This document shows, piece after piece, positions 9,024 to 17,948 of a stretch of DNA of 64,000 bases. The first letter of the stretch is position 1. The number at the start of each line of letters is the position of its first letter. Source of the stretch: Chitinophaga sp. CF418 (GTDB taxonomy: Bacteria; Bacteroidota; Bacteroidia; Chitinophagales; Chitinophagaceae); assembly GCF_900142925.1 (NCBI RefSeq), contig NZ_FRCN01000016.1, positions 1-64,000 of the forward strand, written 5' to 3'. Position numbers and translations under genes: made by a program. Below the pieces are notes generated by a model. It did not search any database and had not been told where the DNA came from. It was given only the letters and a program-made list of their open reading frames with translations.

Positions 9024-12000
9024 ATGAACATGCAAAAATTTATATCACCTATACTAAAAACAGGCGCAGGTTTGATACTGCTGGGAGGAAGCCAGTTTGT
9101 ATCTGCACAAAATGCTCCCAATAGCAGTGGCCGTCCTGCAGCTACTGCAACAACGGTACCTTCGTCTTATACTAACACTACGATCAACTACGTTCGTACC
9201 TGGGAGCCCAGCATGCCTTCTTCTGATCCTGCAGCGGTAAGTGCATCTACAGATATAAATGCGGTAACGCAAACTACTCAGTATTTTGATGGTTTGGGAA
9301 GGCCGTTGCAAACAGTCTCCAAAGGTATTACCCCCGGGGGTAAAGACCTGGTCGCACCAGTTAAATATGATGATTTTGGCCGCGAGCAATATCAGTATTT
9401 GCCCTATGTTCCTAAATCAGGCAATACTAATGATGGCAAGTTTAAAGTTGATCCATTCAATGGGCAAAAAGCTTTTTACCAAGATGCTACTCTCGCCCCT
9501 GGCGCTACCGGGGAAAGTATTTACTATGGGCAAACGGAATACGAAACGTCGCCTCTGGGTCGTGTATTGAAAACCTATGCGCCGGGCAATAGCTGGGCAA
9601 AAGAAGGCGGTAATCGTCCGATAACGATGCAATATGAAGTAAATACAGCTAATGATGGTGTAAGGATATGGGACATCCCCACTTCAGGTACTATTCCTAC
9701 CAGCGGAACAGGCCGGACATATGCAGCAGGGAGCCTGTATAAGCAAACCATCAAAAGTGAAAGTGGTATGCGGGTAGTTGAGTTCAAGGACAAAGAGGGC
9801 CGGGTAGTGTTGAAAAGAGTTGAGTTAACAGCTGGCGCGGCTGATGGGCATACCGGCTGGTTATGTACGTATTACGTATATGATGATTTTGGAAATTTGC
9901 GGGCGGTTATACCTCCCAAAGCGGTGGAATTAATTAAAAGCAATTGGACTATTTCCCAGGAAATTGCTGATGAACTGTGTTTTCAGTACCAGTATGACGG
10001 TCGCAATCGCATGATGACGAAAAAGATACCAGGAGCCGCTGTCATAGAAATGGTCTACGACGTACGCGATCGTTTGGTATTCAGTCGTGATGGTAATCTG
10101 AAAAGCAAAAACCAATGGTTGGTGACTTTCTATGATCCATTGAACCGTACTACCATGACAGCGCTATACAACTCCTCTGCTACCCGCGATGCCTTGCAAA
10201 TCAGTATGAACAGCGCTACAAGCAATACTCAGGATATCAGCTATACTTTTCCCGGCATAGCAGATCTGGTAATAGCAAATCATGACGGCAGGCCGGAGTA
10301 TGAAGCAACGAACAGTATTACTTTTCAAGGTGGTTTTGACTCAGGAGCTGGTGAAATGCTGGCGGAGGTTGATCCATCTGCTAATCAGGGTGCCACCAGT
10401 ATTACTGCGACTAACCCGCTGCCCAGTATCCTTGCCAGTGCATTGACTCCGCTTACATATACATTTTATGATGATTATAGCTTTACAGGTAAGCAGAATG
10501 CATTAACAGCAGATTTTACCAAGCCGCAGTATAACGGTAGCTCTTATGCAGAGGTGGTTTCCAGCACCAGCAACGCCACGAAGGGGCTCGTGACCGGTAA
10601 TAAAATACGGGTACTGGGTACAGACCAGTGGCTGACCAGTACTACCTACTATACAGACAAAGGCCGCACGCTGCAAACGATCTCCGATAATGTGAGTGGT
10701 GGAAAAGACATTGTAACCAGTCTATATGACTTTAGCGGAAAACTGCTCAGCACTTATCTGCGACATAATAATCCGCGTAGCAGCGTAACACAACAGACAA
10801 CGGTCATGACGCAACAGCTTTTTGATGCAGCGCGGAGAGTGAAAGCCGTTCAGAAACAACTCAACGATGCAGGCGCCCTCAAAATTATAACAGATAACAG
10901 CTACGATGAGCTTGGGCAACTGAAAACAAAAAGGATCGGGGCTACCGGCGCCAGTACACAGCTGGAAACGTTGAACTATGAATATAACCTTCGTGGCTGG
11001 CTGAAGAGCATCAACAAAGGATTTGTAGCCACGGCTGGTAGTACCAGTAACTGGTTCGGTCAGGACCTAAGCTATGATTATGGTTATTCCACGAATCAGT
11101 ATAATGCCAATATCGCTGGTATAAAATGGAAAAGTAAGGGCAATGGCATCCAGCGTTCTTACGGTTACAATTATGATAATGCCAATCGTTTAATAGTAGC
11201 GGATTACACCCAACAGAATAGTGGTAGTACTAACTGGACAAGAGACCAAATGGACTTTTCCGTTAGCAACCTAGCCTATGATGCCAATGGCAACATCAGC
11301 GCTATGACCCAGAAAGGGATGGTGGGTACTACTATCACCACTATAGACCAGTTGACCTACGCTTATCAGCCTAATAGTAATAAGCTGGCCTCCGTGGGTG
11401 ATCTCGGCACTACTACTGCAACCACGGGGTTGGGTGATTTTATCAATGGCAATGCCTCTGGTGATGACTATGTTTACGATGCAAATGGCAGCATGACAAA
11501 AGACCTTAACAAGAGCATTGCCAATATCACATACAATCACCTTAGTCTGCCAGAGGTTATAACTGTTACTGGCAAGGGAAGCATCCAATATAAGTATGAT
11601 GCCAGCGGTAATAAGCTTCAGAAAATAGTGACGGACAATACATCGGCACCTGGAAGAGTAACTAATACTACCTATATCGGAGGTTTTGTTTACCAGAACG
11701 ATACGCTGCAATTCCTCGCCCATGAGGAGGGTCGTATTCGTGCCGTGTTCGAACCTGGTAATCCCGTTGTTTATGCATACGACTACTTCCTGAAAGACCA
11801 TCTGGGAAATACCAGAACTGTGCTGACGGATCAGACGGACTTTACAATGTATGCTGCTACTATGGAAACTGAGTCCGCGGCTAAGGAAGTGGCATTATTT
11901 AGCAATGTGGAGGATACACGTGCTGAAAAACCGTCCGGTTATCCCGATGATCAGACTGCTGAAAAAAACAAGTTTGTTGCTAAGTTGAATGCAAAGGCAG

Positions 12001-13442
12001 GAGGGAAGAAGATCGGCCCTTCATTGGTGCTACGTGTAATGGCAGGGGACACAGTGAAGATCGGTGCAAAAGCGTTCTATAAGTCAGAGGGCCCCGCTGA
12101 TAATAAAGCAAAAGCCCCGGTAGAGGATATAGTCGCTGGATTGGTACAGGCTTTTGGTAGCGTAGGTGAAAATGGTTCACACGCTGCTCAAGTTGTCTCT
12201 AACAATACGCCTTTTAATGCGGATTTTTATAATAACAACTATCAACGTTTGAAGGAGAAAAACAAGGACAATGGGCCGGCTGATCGACCAAAGGCATATT
12301 TGAACTTTGTTTTATTCGATGATGATTTCAAATTAGTAGAGGGTAATAGTGGCGTAAATCAGGTAAAAGCAAGTCCGGACGAACTGCAGGAACTTGGCGC
12401 CGGGAAAATGGCCGTGGAAAAGAGTGGATTTTTGTATGTTTATACAAGCAATGAGAGTCAGCAGGATGTGTTCTTTGATAATGTTACGGTGGCAGCAATT
12501 AGTGGGCCGTTGTTAGAGGAGACGCATTATTATCCGTACGGATTGACGATGGCGGGCATCTCTACGAATGCGTTGAAGGGAATGAATTATCCTGAGAATA
12601 GGATGAGATACAATGGTAAAGAATTACAGAATAAGGAATTCGGAGATGGAAGTGGTTTGGAATGGTCTGATTATGGAGCGAGGATGTATGATATTCAAAT
12701 TGGAAAGTGGCAGGTTGTGGATCCCCTTGCTGAAAAAATGAGGCGGCATTCTGTGTATAATTATGCCTTTAATAACCCTATAAGGTTTATCGATCCGGAC
12801 GGTATGGGGCCTAATGATGTAATACTTAGAGGGACTATGAAAAATAAAGCCTTTAATGAATTGGAAAAGTCTGTGGCAGGGCAATTAAGTCTGTCCATGA
12901 GTACAACTGGCAAGGTGACTTACCAAAGGATAGATGGAAAGGTTCCGGATAAAGACGCGGTACAGCTTATGAATGCAATTGATGATCATAGTGTCATAGC
13001 TAACGTCAATGCTACGGGAAAAAATAGTACCCCAAACGGAGAAATTGTGGTAGGTGGAGCTTTTCTTGGCACTGATGTGATAACACAAGATGGTATTACT
13101 AAGGCGGTGTCGTTTCAACAAGTTAATCCTGATCAATTGGAATCCCAAAGTAATTATTATGGAAAGCCAGGAAAAGATATGCTTCACGAGGTAACGGAGT
13201 CTTACATAGCAGGACGGCTCTCACAAACTACTAATGAAGCGTCTTCTCAATCGGGCGCAGCTTTAAGTGTTTATGAGATTGCGCATGCTACTGCAGTACC
13301 ACAATCAGGTGAGCAGTTTGAAGATGATCAGGATGCAAACGGAAAACATGTAAGTCAGCCGGTGTCAGGAGGTACGATTATTTATTTTAATCAAATGAAG
13401 GGTAAGAAGGATAATATACTGTATACATACCCTGTCCCATAA
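9024..13442 (+). CDS. RHS-repeat protein with C-terminal putative metallopeptidase-like toxin
   Basis: A 1472-residue exported protein: signal peptide (to about 28), then a DUF6443-type N-terminal region (TTQYFDGLGRPLQTVSKG), many YD repeats, and the RHS-associated core near 1192-1260 (RYNGKEL, DYGARMYD, VDPLAEK, NPIRFIDPDGMGPND). The about 212 residues after the core are the variable tail, which in this family is the cargo or toxin. The tail contains LHEVTESYIAG (about 1385-1395), an HExxE arrangement suggestive of a zincin-like peptidase; this is inferred only. The next gene encodes a small exported protein that could be its immunity partner. The long core is consistent with self-encapsulation before release. 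Confidence 0.85.
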   Translation: MNMQKFISPILKTGAGLILLGGSQFVSAQNAPNSSGRPAATATTVPSSYTNTTINYVRTWEPSMPSSDPAAVSASTDINAVTQTTQYFDGLGRPLQTVSKGITPGGKDLVAPVKYDDFGREQYQYLPYVPKSGNTNDGKFKVDPFNGQKAFYQDATLAPGATGESIYYGQTEYETSPLGRVLKTYAPGNSWAKEGGNRPITMQYEVNTANDGVRIWDIPTSGTIPTSGTGRTYAAGSLYKQTIKSESGMRVVEFKDKEGRVVLKRVELTAGAADGHTGWLCTYYVYDDFGNLRAVIPPKAVELIKSNWTISQEIADELCFQYQYDGRNRMMTKKIPGAAVIEMVYDVRDRLVFSRDGNLKSKNQWLVTFYDPLNRTTMTALYNSSATRDALQISMNSATSNTQDISYTFPGIADLVIANHDGRPEYEATNSITFQGGFDSGAGEMLAEVDPSANQGATSITATNPLPSILASALTPLTYTFYDDYSFTGKQNALTADFTKPQYNGSSYAEVVSSTSNATKGLVTGNKIRVLGTDQWLTSTTYYTDKGRTLQTISDNVSGGKDIVTSLYDFSGKLLSTYLRHNNPRSSVTQQTTVMTQQLFDAARRVKAVQKQLNDAGALKIITDNSYDELGQLKTKRIGATGASTQLETLNYEYNLRGWLKSINKGFVATAGSTSNWFGQDLSYDYGYSTNQYNANIAGIKWKSKGNGIQRSYGYNYDNANRLIVADYTQQNSGSTNWTRDQMDFSVSNLAYDANGNISAMTQKGMVGTTITTIDQLTYAYQPNSNKLASVGDLGTTTATTGLGDFINGNASGDDYVYDANGSMTKDLNKSIANITYNHLSLPEVITVTGKGSIQYKYDASGNKLQKIVTDNTSAPGRVTNTTYIGGFVYQNDTLQFLAHEEGRIRAVFEPGNPVVYAYDYFLKDHLGNTRTVLTDQTDFTMYAATMETESAAKEVALFSNVEDTRAEKPSGYPDDQTAEKNKFVAKLNAKAGGKKIGPSLVLRVMAGDTVKIGAKAFYKSEGPADNKAKAPVEDIVAGLVQAFGSVGENGSHAAQVVSNNTPFNADFYNNNYQRLKEKNKDNGPADRPKAYLNFVLFDDDFKLVEGNSGVNQVKASPDELQELGAGKMAVEKSGFLYVYTSNESQQDVFFDNVTVAAISGPLLEETHYYPYGLTMAGISTNALKGMNYPENRMRYNGKELQNKEFGDGSGLEWSDYGARMYDIQIGKWQVVDPLAEKMRRHSVYNYAFNNPIRFIDPDGMGPNDVILRGTMKNKAFNELEKSVAGQLSLSMSTTGKVTYQRIDGKVPDKDAVQLMNAIDDHSVIANVNATGKNSTPNGEIVVGGAFLGTDVITQDGITKAVSFQQVNPDQLESQSNYYGKPGKDMLHEVTESYIAGRLSQTTNEASSQSGAALSVYEIAHATAVPQSGEQFEDDQDANGKHVSQPVSGGTIIYFNQMKGKKDNILYTYPVP

Positions 13443-13454
13443 CAAATATTGGTC

Positions 13455-13874
13455 ATGAAAAATTTGCTATTTTTTATTTTTGTGTTTCTTGTATGTTTTC
13501 AACAAGGATTTTCTCAAACGAGAGTTGATTCGGTTCCGATTTTAGAGGGAAGGTACAGGATTTGTGGTATTGACTCCATTGAATCAGTGTATATCATATA
13601 CGCCCAAAAGGGTAATCCAATTATTAAGATTGCCTCGCCAAAGGCAAATGTGTGTAATTGTGAGACTGTTGCAATTGGTCGATATTATGACCTACAATTA
13701 AAATCACGTCTATCCAATCGGGCAGGAAAGGCTCACACTGCGGGAGTGATGGTTGGTAATGTACTTGTAAGGTTGGAAGGAGATAAAGTGATCTGGGATC
13801 TGTTTAGATGTTTGAATATGAAGGGACTATGTTTTCTGCAAACAAGCGACACTTCAGCTGTAGTGGAGGAATGA
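13455..13874 (+). CDS. Small exported protein, candidate immunity protein of the RHS tail
   Basis: A 139-residue protein with a signal peptide (MKNLLFFIFVFLVCFQQGFSQ). The ATG at 13455 is preferred over the TTG two codons upstream because it begins the signal directly. It lies 12 bp after the RHS gene in the same direction. In RHS and other polymorphic toxin systems the gene just after the toxin tail normally encodes the specific immunity protein, and an exported immunity protein would suit a toxin acting in the periplasm. No known domain is recognised; it has paired cysteines (VCNCETV). Function is inferred from position only. Confidence 0.6.
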   Translation: MKNLLFFIFVFLVCFQQGFSQTRVDSVPILEGRYRICGIDSIESVYIIYAQKGNPIIKIASPKANVCNCETVAIGRYYDLQLKSRLSNRAGKAHTAGVMVGNVLVRLEGDKVIWDLFRCLNMKGLCFLQTSDTSAVVEE

Positions 13875-13934
13875 GTGCTGGAAAATAGTATCTTATTATA
13901 AAACAACACCCAGACCGAAAGTGATTGGTGTCTT

Positions 13935-14040
13935 TTCATGCAGGTGTCTGAATACTATTACAGTAAAATAGCGTTCAGACATCTGCTTTATTAGTTGAGA
14001 CAGCATGATCCTTGCAACGCAGATACAATGCGTTTTTAGC
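13935..14040 (+). repeat. Copy B of the 106-bp imperfect direct repeat flanking the RHS locus
   Basis: Ungapped match to 5295-5400, same orientation, exactly 8640 bp away. Its internal hairpin (TCTGAATACTATT pairing with AATAGCGTTCAGA) keeps pairing where the sequence has drifted from copy A. It begins 60 bp after the stop of the putative immunity gene, so the two copies bracket the whole RHS cassette. Confidence 0.65.
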
Positions 14041-14078
14041 TAAAATAGCGTTTTACACTTTCGCAGGTGTAAAGAACA

Positions 14079-14225
14079 TTAAACAGACACTATCTCAAAG
14101 CCAGCCATTAGTATGGTTTCCCTTTGCCTACAGAAATATTTCAGCTTTGTTTCATCAGCTTTTGTAAAATGTGAGAATCCAGCGTTAGTGCCTATTGTCC
14201 CTTTAGGCAAGGACTTGGTCGCCAT
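14079..14225 (-). CDS. Possible small protein or fragment, unknown
   Basis: A 48-residue frame on the minus strand (starts MATKSLPKGTIGTNAGF) whose composition looks protein-like rather than random, with the frame open a few codons further upstream. It sits between copy B of the repeat and the terminator of the NmrA-like gene. No domain is recognised and no promoter is apparent. It could equally be the remnant of a longer gene. Offered at low confidence because the stretch would otherwise be blank. Confidence 0.22.
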   Translation of the reverse strand: MATKSLPKGTIGTNAGFSHFTKADETKLKYFCRQRETILMAGFEIVSV

Positions 14226-14262
14226 GATGGTGGTATAGACACGTTTTTTTAGGATATAAAAA

Positions 14263-14286
14263 ATGGCTGGAATTTCTTCCGGCCAT
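14263..14286 (-). terminator. Rho-independent terminator of the NmrA-like gene
   Basis: On the minus strand a 10-bp stem (14277-14286 with 14263-14272, one G-T pair) and 4-base loop is followed by a run of six T. It lies 36 bp after the NmrA-like stop codon, in the right orientation. Confidence 0.65.
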
Positions 14287-14321
14287 GAGTAAAAAAATAC
14301 TTATCATAATTTTAATGATGA

Positions 14322-15203
14322 TTAATTATCTTTAGAACGTAATTCCTTTATTTTTTTGATTCCTATTTCATCCATCCATTGTTCAAAGCCTGTTAGCTTT
14401 GGCATCCAAGATGATATAAATTTGTAGTCGATAGGAGCATAACCTTCTTTGTCGATCATTTCAACCAGCTTCGCAAATGTTTCACTTTGTTGATAAAGTA
14501 CTTCTAAGGGTACTTGTACGAAATTGATTGGTTGGTTCAACTTCTCCTCCAATAGCTTTAAAACTTGTTTAGGTGTAAAAAGCTCACCTCCAAAATCAAC
14601 TGTTTTACCATTGAATTCTTTATAATTCTGAAATATTATTCCGGCAAAAGTTCCAATATCACCGGTGGCTACCCAAGGGATCGCTTTTTCTTCAGGTAGG
14701 GGATTGATAAACTTGCTCTCTCCCAATCCGAAACTTGGCAAAAGTAGATTTTCCATAAAGGAAGCAGGTCTAATTACTGCTCCTTGTAAATTGCTTTCTA
14801 ATAAGTGTTTTTCGATTGTAAATTTAAATTTTGGTCTAAATAAATCCTGTTTATCCGATCCAAGAACTGATGAATAAAGAACAAATTTAACGCCTTGTTC
14901 CTCTGCAAATTTGATTGCTTGTATTCCAATTTCTGCTTCTTTCTCATCCGTTTCTTTGCTGGAAACCCAGACAGGAGGTAGGACTAAAAAAAGCCCGTCG
15001 ACTTTTTTAAATATGTCACTTAAACCTTCAATATCTTCTAAATCGCCTTTCACCAAAATTGCTCCTGCTTTTTTTAAATTATCGGCTTTTGAAGATTGAG
15101 GATTTCGGGTAAGTGCAAATACCTCAAAATTGTTTTTTAGCAACTCATATACTGCGGCACTACCTTGCTTTCCAGTTGCACCTGTAACTAAGATTCTTTT
15201 CAT
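14322..15203 (-). CDS. NmrA-like NAD(P)-binding protein (atypical short-chain dehydrogenase)
   Basis: A 293-residue Rossmann-fold protein. The start is placed at 15203 because MKRILVTGATGKQG begins the fold directly with the GATGxxG dinucleotide-binding loop (residues 7-14); the ORF extends 20 codons further upstream without family-like sequence. Next come ALTRNP (cofactor-binding region), VKGDLED, and a YSSVLGS segment where SDRs often have catalytic residues. NmrA-like and SDR_a5-type proteins bind NAD(P) and act as redox sensors or quinone reductases; which one applies is unknown. The gene stands alone, followed by its own terminator, with a 20-bp palindrome about 100 bp upstream. Confidence 0.82.
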   Translation of the reverse strand: MKRILVTGATGKQGSAAVYELLKNNFEVFALTRNPQSSKADNLKKAGAILVKGDLEDIEGLSDIFKKVDGLFLVLPPVWVSSKETDEKEAEIGIQAIKFAEEQGVKFVLYSSVLGSDKQDLFRPKFKFTIEKHLLESNLQGAVIRPASFMENLLLPSFGLGESKFINPLPEEKAIPWVATGDIGTFAGIIFQNYKEFNGKTVDFGGELFTPKQVLKLLEEKLNQPINFVQVPLEVLYQQSETFAKLVEMIDKEGYAPIDYKFISSWMPKLTGFEQWMDEIGIKKIKELRSKDN

Positions 15204-15303
15204 TTTAATATTGTTTACAGCAAAATTACATACATCAACTGGCGGCACTAGACTCCTATGCAAATAAGGACAAGTATTTTGTGCGGGTAGCCCGATTTAT
15301 GGA

Positions 15304-15323
15304 GCATTGATTGTAATCAATGC
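15304..15323. promoter_or_regulatory. 20-bp palindrome upstream of the NmrA-like gene
   Basis: GCATTGATT-GT-AATCAATGC is a perfect 9-bp inverted repeat with a 2-base centre, about 100 bp upstream of the NmrA-like start. There is no T-run, so it is more like an operator for a dimeric regulator than a terminator. Confidence 0.4.
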
Positions 15324-15655
15324 ATTATTACGGTGATTGATCCACATGGACCACAGATGATTACAATGGATCTCTGGCCAGAAACAATCTTCCTAAATGC
15401 AACAGGGCAACGTATGAGGCGAAGACAGCGTTATCACCATCAGCGTTCAGGGAGTCGTTTAGTTGAGCCTGGAGCAATCGATAGTCGTAGTTACAACTGA
15501 TCTCATAAAGAAGAGCGTAACTACGACAATGATGGGAATACAAAACTTATAAGTGGTGTAACCTTAAGAAATATTATTATGGTTTTATTACATCGAATAC
15601 TGTTTTTTCGCCGCTGACCAGACTTAGTTATAAACACATCTCTCGTTATTATTTC

Positions 15656-15710
15656 GAATCCTTCATTATTAGTTGAAGCAATCGCTGCCCGCTCTCATAC
15701 TACATACCCG
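15656..15710 (+). repeat. Degenerate third copy of the RHS-flanking repeat
   Basis: This stretch contains TCCTTCATTATTAGTTGAAGCA, which aligns with the central TCCTGCTTTATTAGTTGCAGCA of copy A; the flanks match only weakly. Same orientation. The rest of the gap 15204-15747 holds the palindrome at 15304-15323 and no supported gene; a 60-codon minus-strand frame at 15361-15543 is not convincing. Confidence 0.35.
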
Positions 15711-15747
15711 AATGAAAAACGGTAGGAATAAACAAGACCTGAAAGAA

Positions 15748-16629
15748 TTACTGCTTAGCATTCCTATATATAAATATAGCAACGTTGGAATCCTTCGTAC
15801 CCTCAATGTTAGTAAAATATTCAACCTGCCGAACCGGATATTTTCCCATTGAATCTAACGTATACTTGTATGATTCTATCAGCACGTTTCTGTCATAAAA
15901 GTCTTTCCGATAATACGCGGACATCATGTATCTGCTCATTGAAGGAATCAGGTGCGGTGTATTCGTAAGCTCATGCGTAAATACAGGATTGTATCTGGCA
16001 ATGGCATTCAAAGGGTTCTCTATATTGTTGTACTCGAATATATGGTATTCTATTTTATTATAGTATGGTAGGGGATCATAGTTGGGTATGGGATAGTAAT
16101 AGTTACTTTGGACGTCTGCATTTCCGGTAAAGGCATTAATTTCCCATGAAAAGTTAATTCTTTGAATTGTATCTGAAGTGTAGTAGTAATTATATACTTT
16201 AATTGGCAGCCCACTCGTGTCAAGTTTATATCTGGTCCTGTAATTACTTGGAAAGGCTGTCATTACCAGAGAGTCTTCTTTATAGTAAGTTGCCGTGCTG
16301 TGATAATTATTAGGGTAGCTGACCCTGGTAAGTTTACCCTGCTTATCGTAGGCAAAGTTTTTTTTTCCGCTGATGCGCGGAGTATTTTGACTGTAATTAG
16401 TATAATAGTATTCAATAAGCCGGTAATTTTCGTCATAAATGAAAGTGTCACGGAGCTCTCCATTAAACCTGGAAATACTTGCAATAATCGGATTGAAAAC
16501 CATTGTATCCACGGGCGTTATAATCTCAGACGGCGCTGCCGGAATTGTTTTTTCTTTCTTCTGACATGCCGTAAACGCTAAAAGACTAGCAGCAAAGAAG
16601 AGTGGCTTACAAATAGGTATAGGTCTCAT
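15748..16629 (-). CDS. YD-like lipoprotein, unknown function
   Basis: A 293-residue lipoprotein. The signal (FFAASLLAFTAC) has its lipobox cysteine at residue 22, followed by a charged linker. The mature part has repeated beta-strand units with YD-like patterns (FIYDENYRLIEYYY, FAYDKQGKLTRVSY, FTNIEGTKDSNVAI), as in Bacteroidetes DUF4595-type surface proteins. It is not a full RHS protein. It is probably anchored on the outer membrane. It lies near the RHS locus but on the opposite strand, with no operon partner. Role unknown. Confidence 0.65.
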   Translation of the reverse strand: MRPIPICKPLFFAASLLAFTACQKKEKTIPAAPSEIITPVDTMVFNPIIASISRFNGELRDTFIYDENYRLIEYYYTNYSQNTPRISGKKNFAYDKQGKLTRVSYPNNYHSTATYYKEDSLVMTAFPSNYRTRYKLDTSGLPIKVYNYYYTSDTIQRINFSWEINAFTGNADVQSNYYYPIPNYDPLPYYNKIEYHIFEYNNIENPLNAIARYNPVFTHELTNTPHLIPSMSRYMMSAYYRKDFYDRNVLIESYKYTLDSMGKYPVRQVEYFTNIEGTKDSNVAIFIYRNAKQ

Positions 16630-16691
16630 AGTTTGTATTTTATCCCCGGAGTTTAAGATGCCGCAAAGATAATTAAGATAAATCCATTACT

Positions 16692-17106
16692 TCAATGAAT
16701 GTGATAGTATATCAGGACCCAATTGATATAAAACAGAAAATTAGCTCTAGTAGCGGATTTATTAGCATTATATATCTTATTTGAATTAGTTTCTTTTGAA
16801 GGATCACCAAAATCAACTAAAATTTCGGGGTGAGATGCGATTTTCCTAGCTAGGGAGTCAAAAACTCTTATGGCCCCTCGGTATATCCCAATGTAATAGG
16901 AGCCGTCAAGCTTTCCGGCCACTGCATTCACTTTGTCATTATCAATTATGTCAAAATAAATATCTTCATTAGAGTATAATGAAATCGTTCGCCGACACTC
17001 CAAACAAGTTTTTATGCATAAATTCATCATCCTCAACATGTAATCGTATTCCATTTTTGAGGCCAAATATTCTGTTAAATTGATCTTGTTTGTTTGAAAT
17101 ACTCAT
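16692..17106 (-). pseudogene. Small protein gene with a start-proximal frameshift, unknown family
   Basis: A 124-codon frame (16692-17066) has no good start. Its natural N-terminus is seen by starting at the ATG at 17106 and removing four bases from a TTGT/TTGT tandem at 17086-17096: this gives MSISNKINLTEYLASKMEYD continuous with the long frame. The body contains VNAVAGKLDGSYYIGIYRGAI, which recalls proteins of unknown function that carry metallopeptidase-like folds, but no HExxH is present. So the gene appears inactivated, or switched, by a 4-bp tandem duplication. The C-terminus is hydrophobic (FLFYINWVLIYYHIH) and may also be altered. Function unknown. Confidence 0.4.
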
Positions 17107-17272
17107 TTTACGAAATTAATAGTCTTTCTTGGTAAACCCACTCTCAAATTAGGGTTTTAGAATGCTTCCGGTTATCAGATATGAACGCCCACTTCGGATA
17201 GGGATGCGAACGATTGTTTTGATAATGGCTATTATCAGGCTAATCCAGGTGATTCCTATTGCAATAGCGATC

Positions 17273-17293
17273 ATTATTATTATTATTATTATT
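17273..17293. repeat. ATT trinucleotide tract, seven copies
   Basis: Seven uninterrupted ATT units. The minus-strand frame through it reads as a run of isoleucines inside a hydrophobic ORF (17149-17379), which I do not regard as a gene. Confidence 0.7.
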
Positions 17294-17392
17294 AAGCTGA
17301 ATAAGAGAGAATTATGGAAATAGTGAATTGTGCTGCCAGGGCTTCGCCGGAATCGAACTGGCTTTATATTGATTAACAAACGGTTGCAGTGT

Positions 17393-17620
17393 ATGTCAGA
17401 GGATCTTGATAAGTGGCTGCACTATTACAATACAGAACGCTCCCATAGTGGGCGTTACTGCTTTGGAAAAACACCCATGCAAACCTGGTTAGATAGCAAA
17501 GAACTTGCTAATAAAAACAGATTGACCAATTGTATACTACAGCTAAAGCGTCAACCTGAAGTTTTTTTCGATGAAAAATGTATAGTTTTTATAAACGATC
17601 TTACGAATCAAATTGATTAA
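17393..17620 (+). pseudogene. IS481-family transposase, C-terminal fragment
   Basis: The fragment LDKWLHYYNTERSHSGRY followed by FGKTPMQTWLDSKELA is the C-terminal end of an IS481-type DDE integrase-core transposase, containing the HYNTERPH-like motif with the last part of the catalytic core. The first two catalytic aspartates and the N-terminal HTH are missing. No partner inverted repeat is seen to the left. It sits at the head of a cluster of decayed mobile element ends. Confidence 0.75.
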
Positions 17621-17649
17621 TCTGTCAGATCAAGTATTAGCTGTTACAA

Positions 17650-17733
17650 GTAAGAGATGTAGAATTCTTCTTATTCAGGCTATCTAAAATTTATGCTTAA
17701 AAACACAAATCCCCCAAGAATTCAACTTGATCC
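17650..17733 (+). pseudogene. ISAon1-like (ISL3 family) transposase tail, copy 1
   Basis: Seventeen codons (17650-17700) read VRDVEFFLFRLSKIYA then stop, the extreme C-terminus of an ISAon1-like transposase. After it comes the element end CCCCCAAGAATTCAACTTGA (from 17711). The same layout recurs at copy 2, so this is the 3' end of a separate copy cut off on its left. Confidence 0.65.
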
Positions 17734-17948
17734 TTTAAAACGCTTGACAAAACTATTCAACAACATTATTTAGGTATCCTCAACTTCTTTGATAACAGAA
17801 GTACCAACGCCGCTGCGGAGTCATTCAATGCCAAAATTAAAGCCTTCCGAAATGCATTACGCGGTGTGAGAGATATTGAATTCTTCCTTTACAGACTAGC
17901 CAAAATCTATGCGTAGTATCCGTATCCCCCAAGTTTTCAACTTGATCC
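17731..17948 (+). pseudogene. ISAon1-like (ISL3 family) transposase tail, copy 2
   Basis: An open frame to the stop at 17914-17916 reads LDKTIQQHYLGILNFFDNRS then AESFNAKIKAFRNALRGV and RDIEFFLYRLAKIYA, a longer C-terminal fragment of the same transposase family (DDE_Tnp_ISL3). The element end CCCCCAAGTTTTCAACTTGA follows at 17926-17945. It is joined directly to the end of copy 1, with no intervening host sequence. Confidence 0.72.

Noticed and set aside
11271..11801. 176-codon minus-strand ORF inside the second RHS gene
   Set aside because: Antisense shadow produced by repeat composition of the RHS gene.
15361..15543. 60-codon minus-strand ORF upstream of the NmrA-like gene
   Set aside because: No recognised motif and no neighbours that support it; likely chance.
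17331..17365. tRNA T-arm-like sequence (GTTCGATTCC on the minus strand) next to the IS481 fragment
   Set aside because: The stem has a mismatch and no acceptor, D or anticodon arm can be built around it; too weak to call a tRNA remnant.
17149..17379. Hydrophobic minus-strand ORF rich in isoleucine
   Set aside because: The isoleucines come from an ATT repeat and there is no family resemblance.
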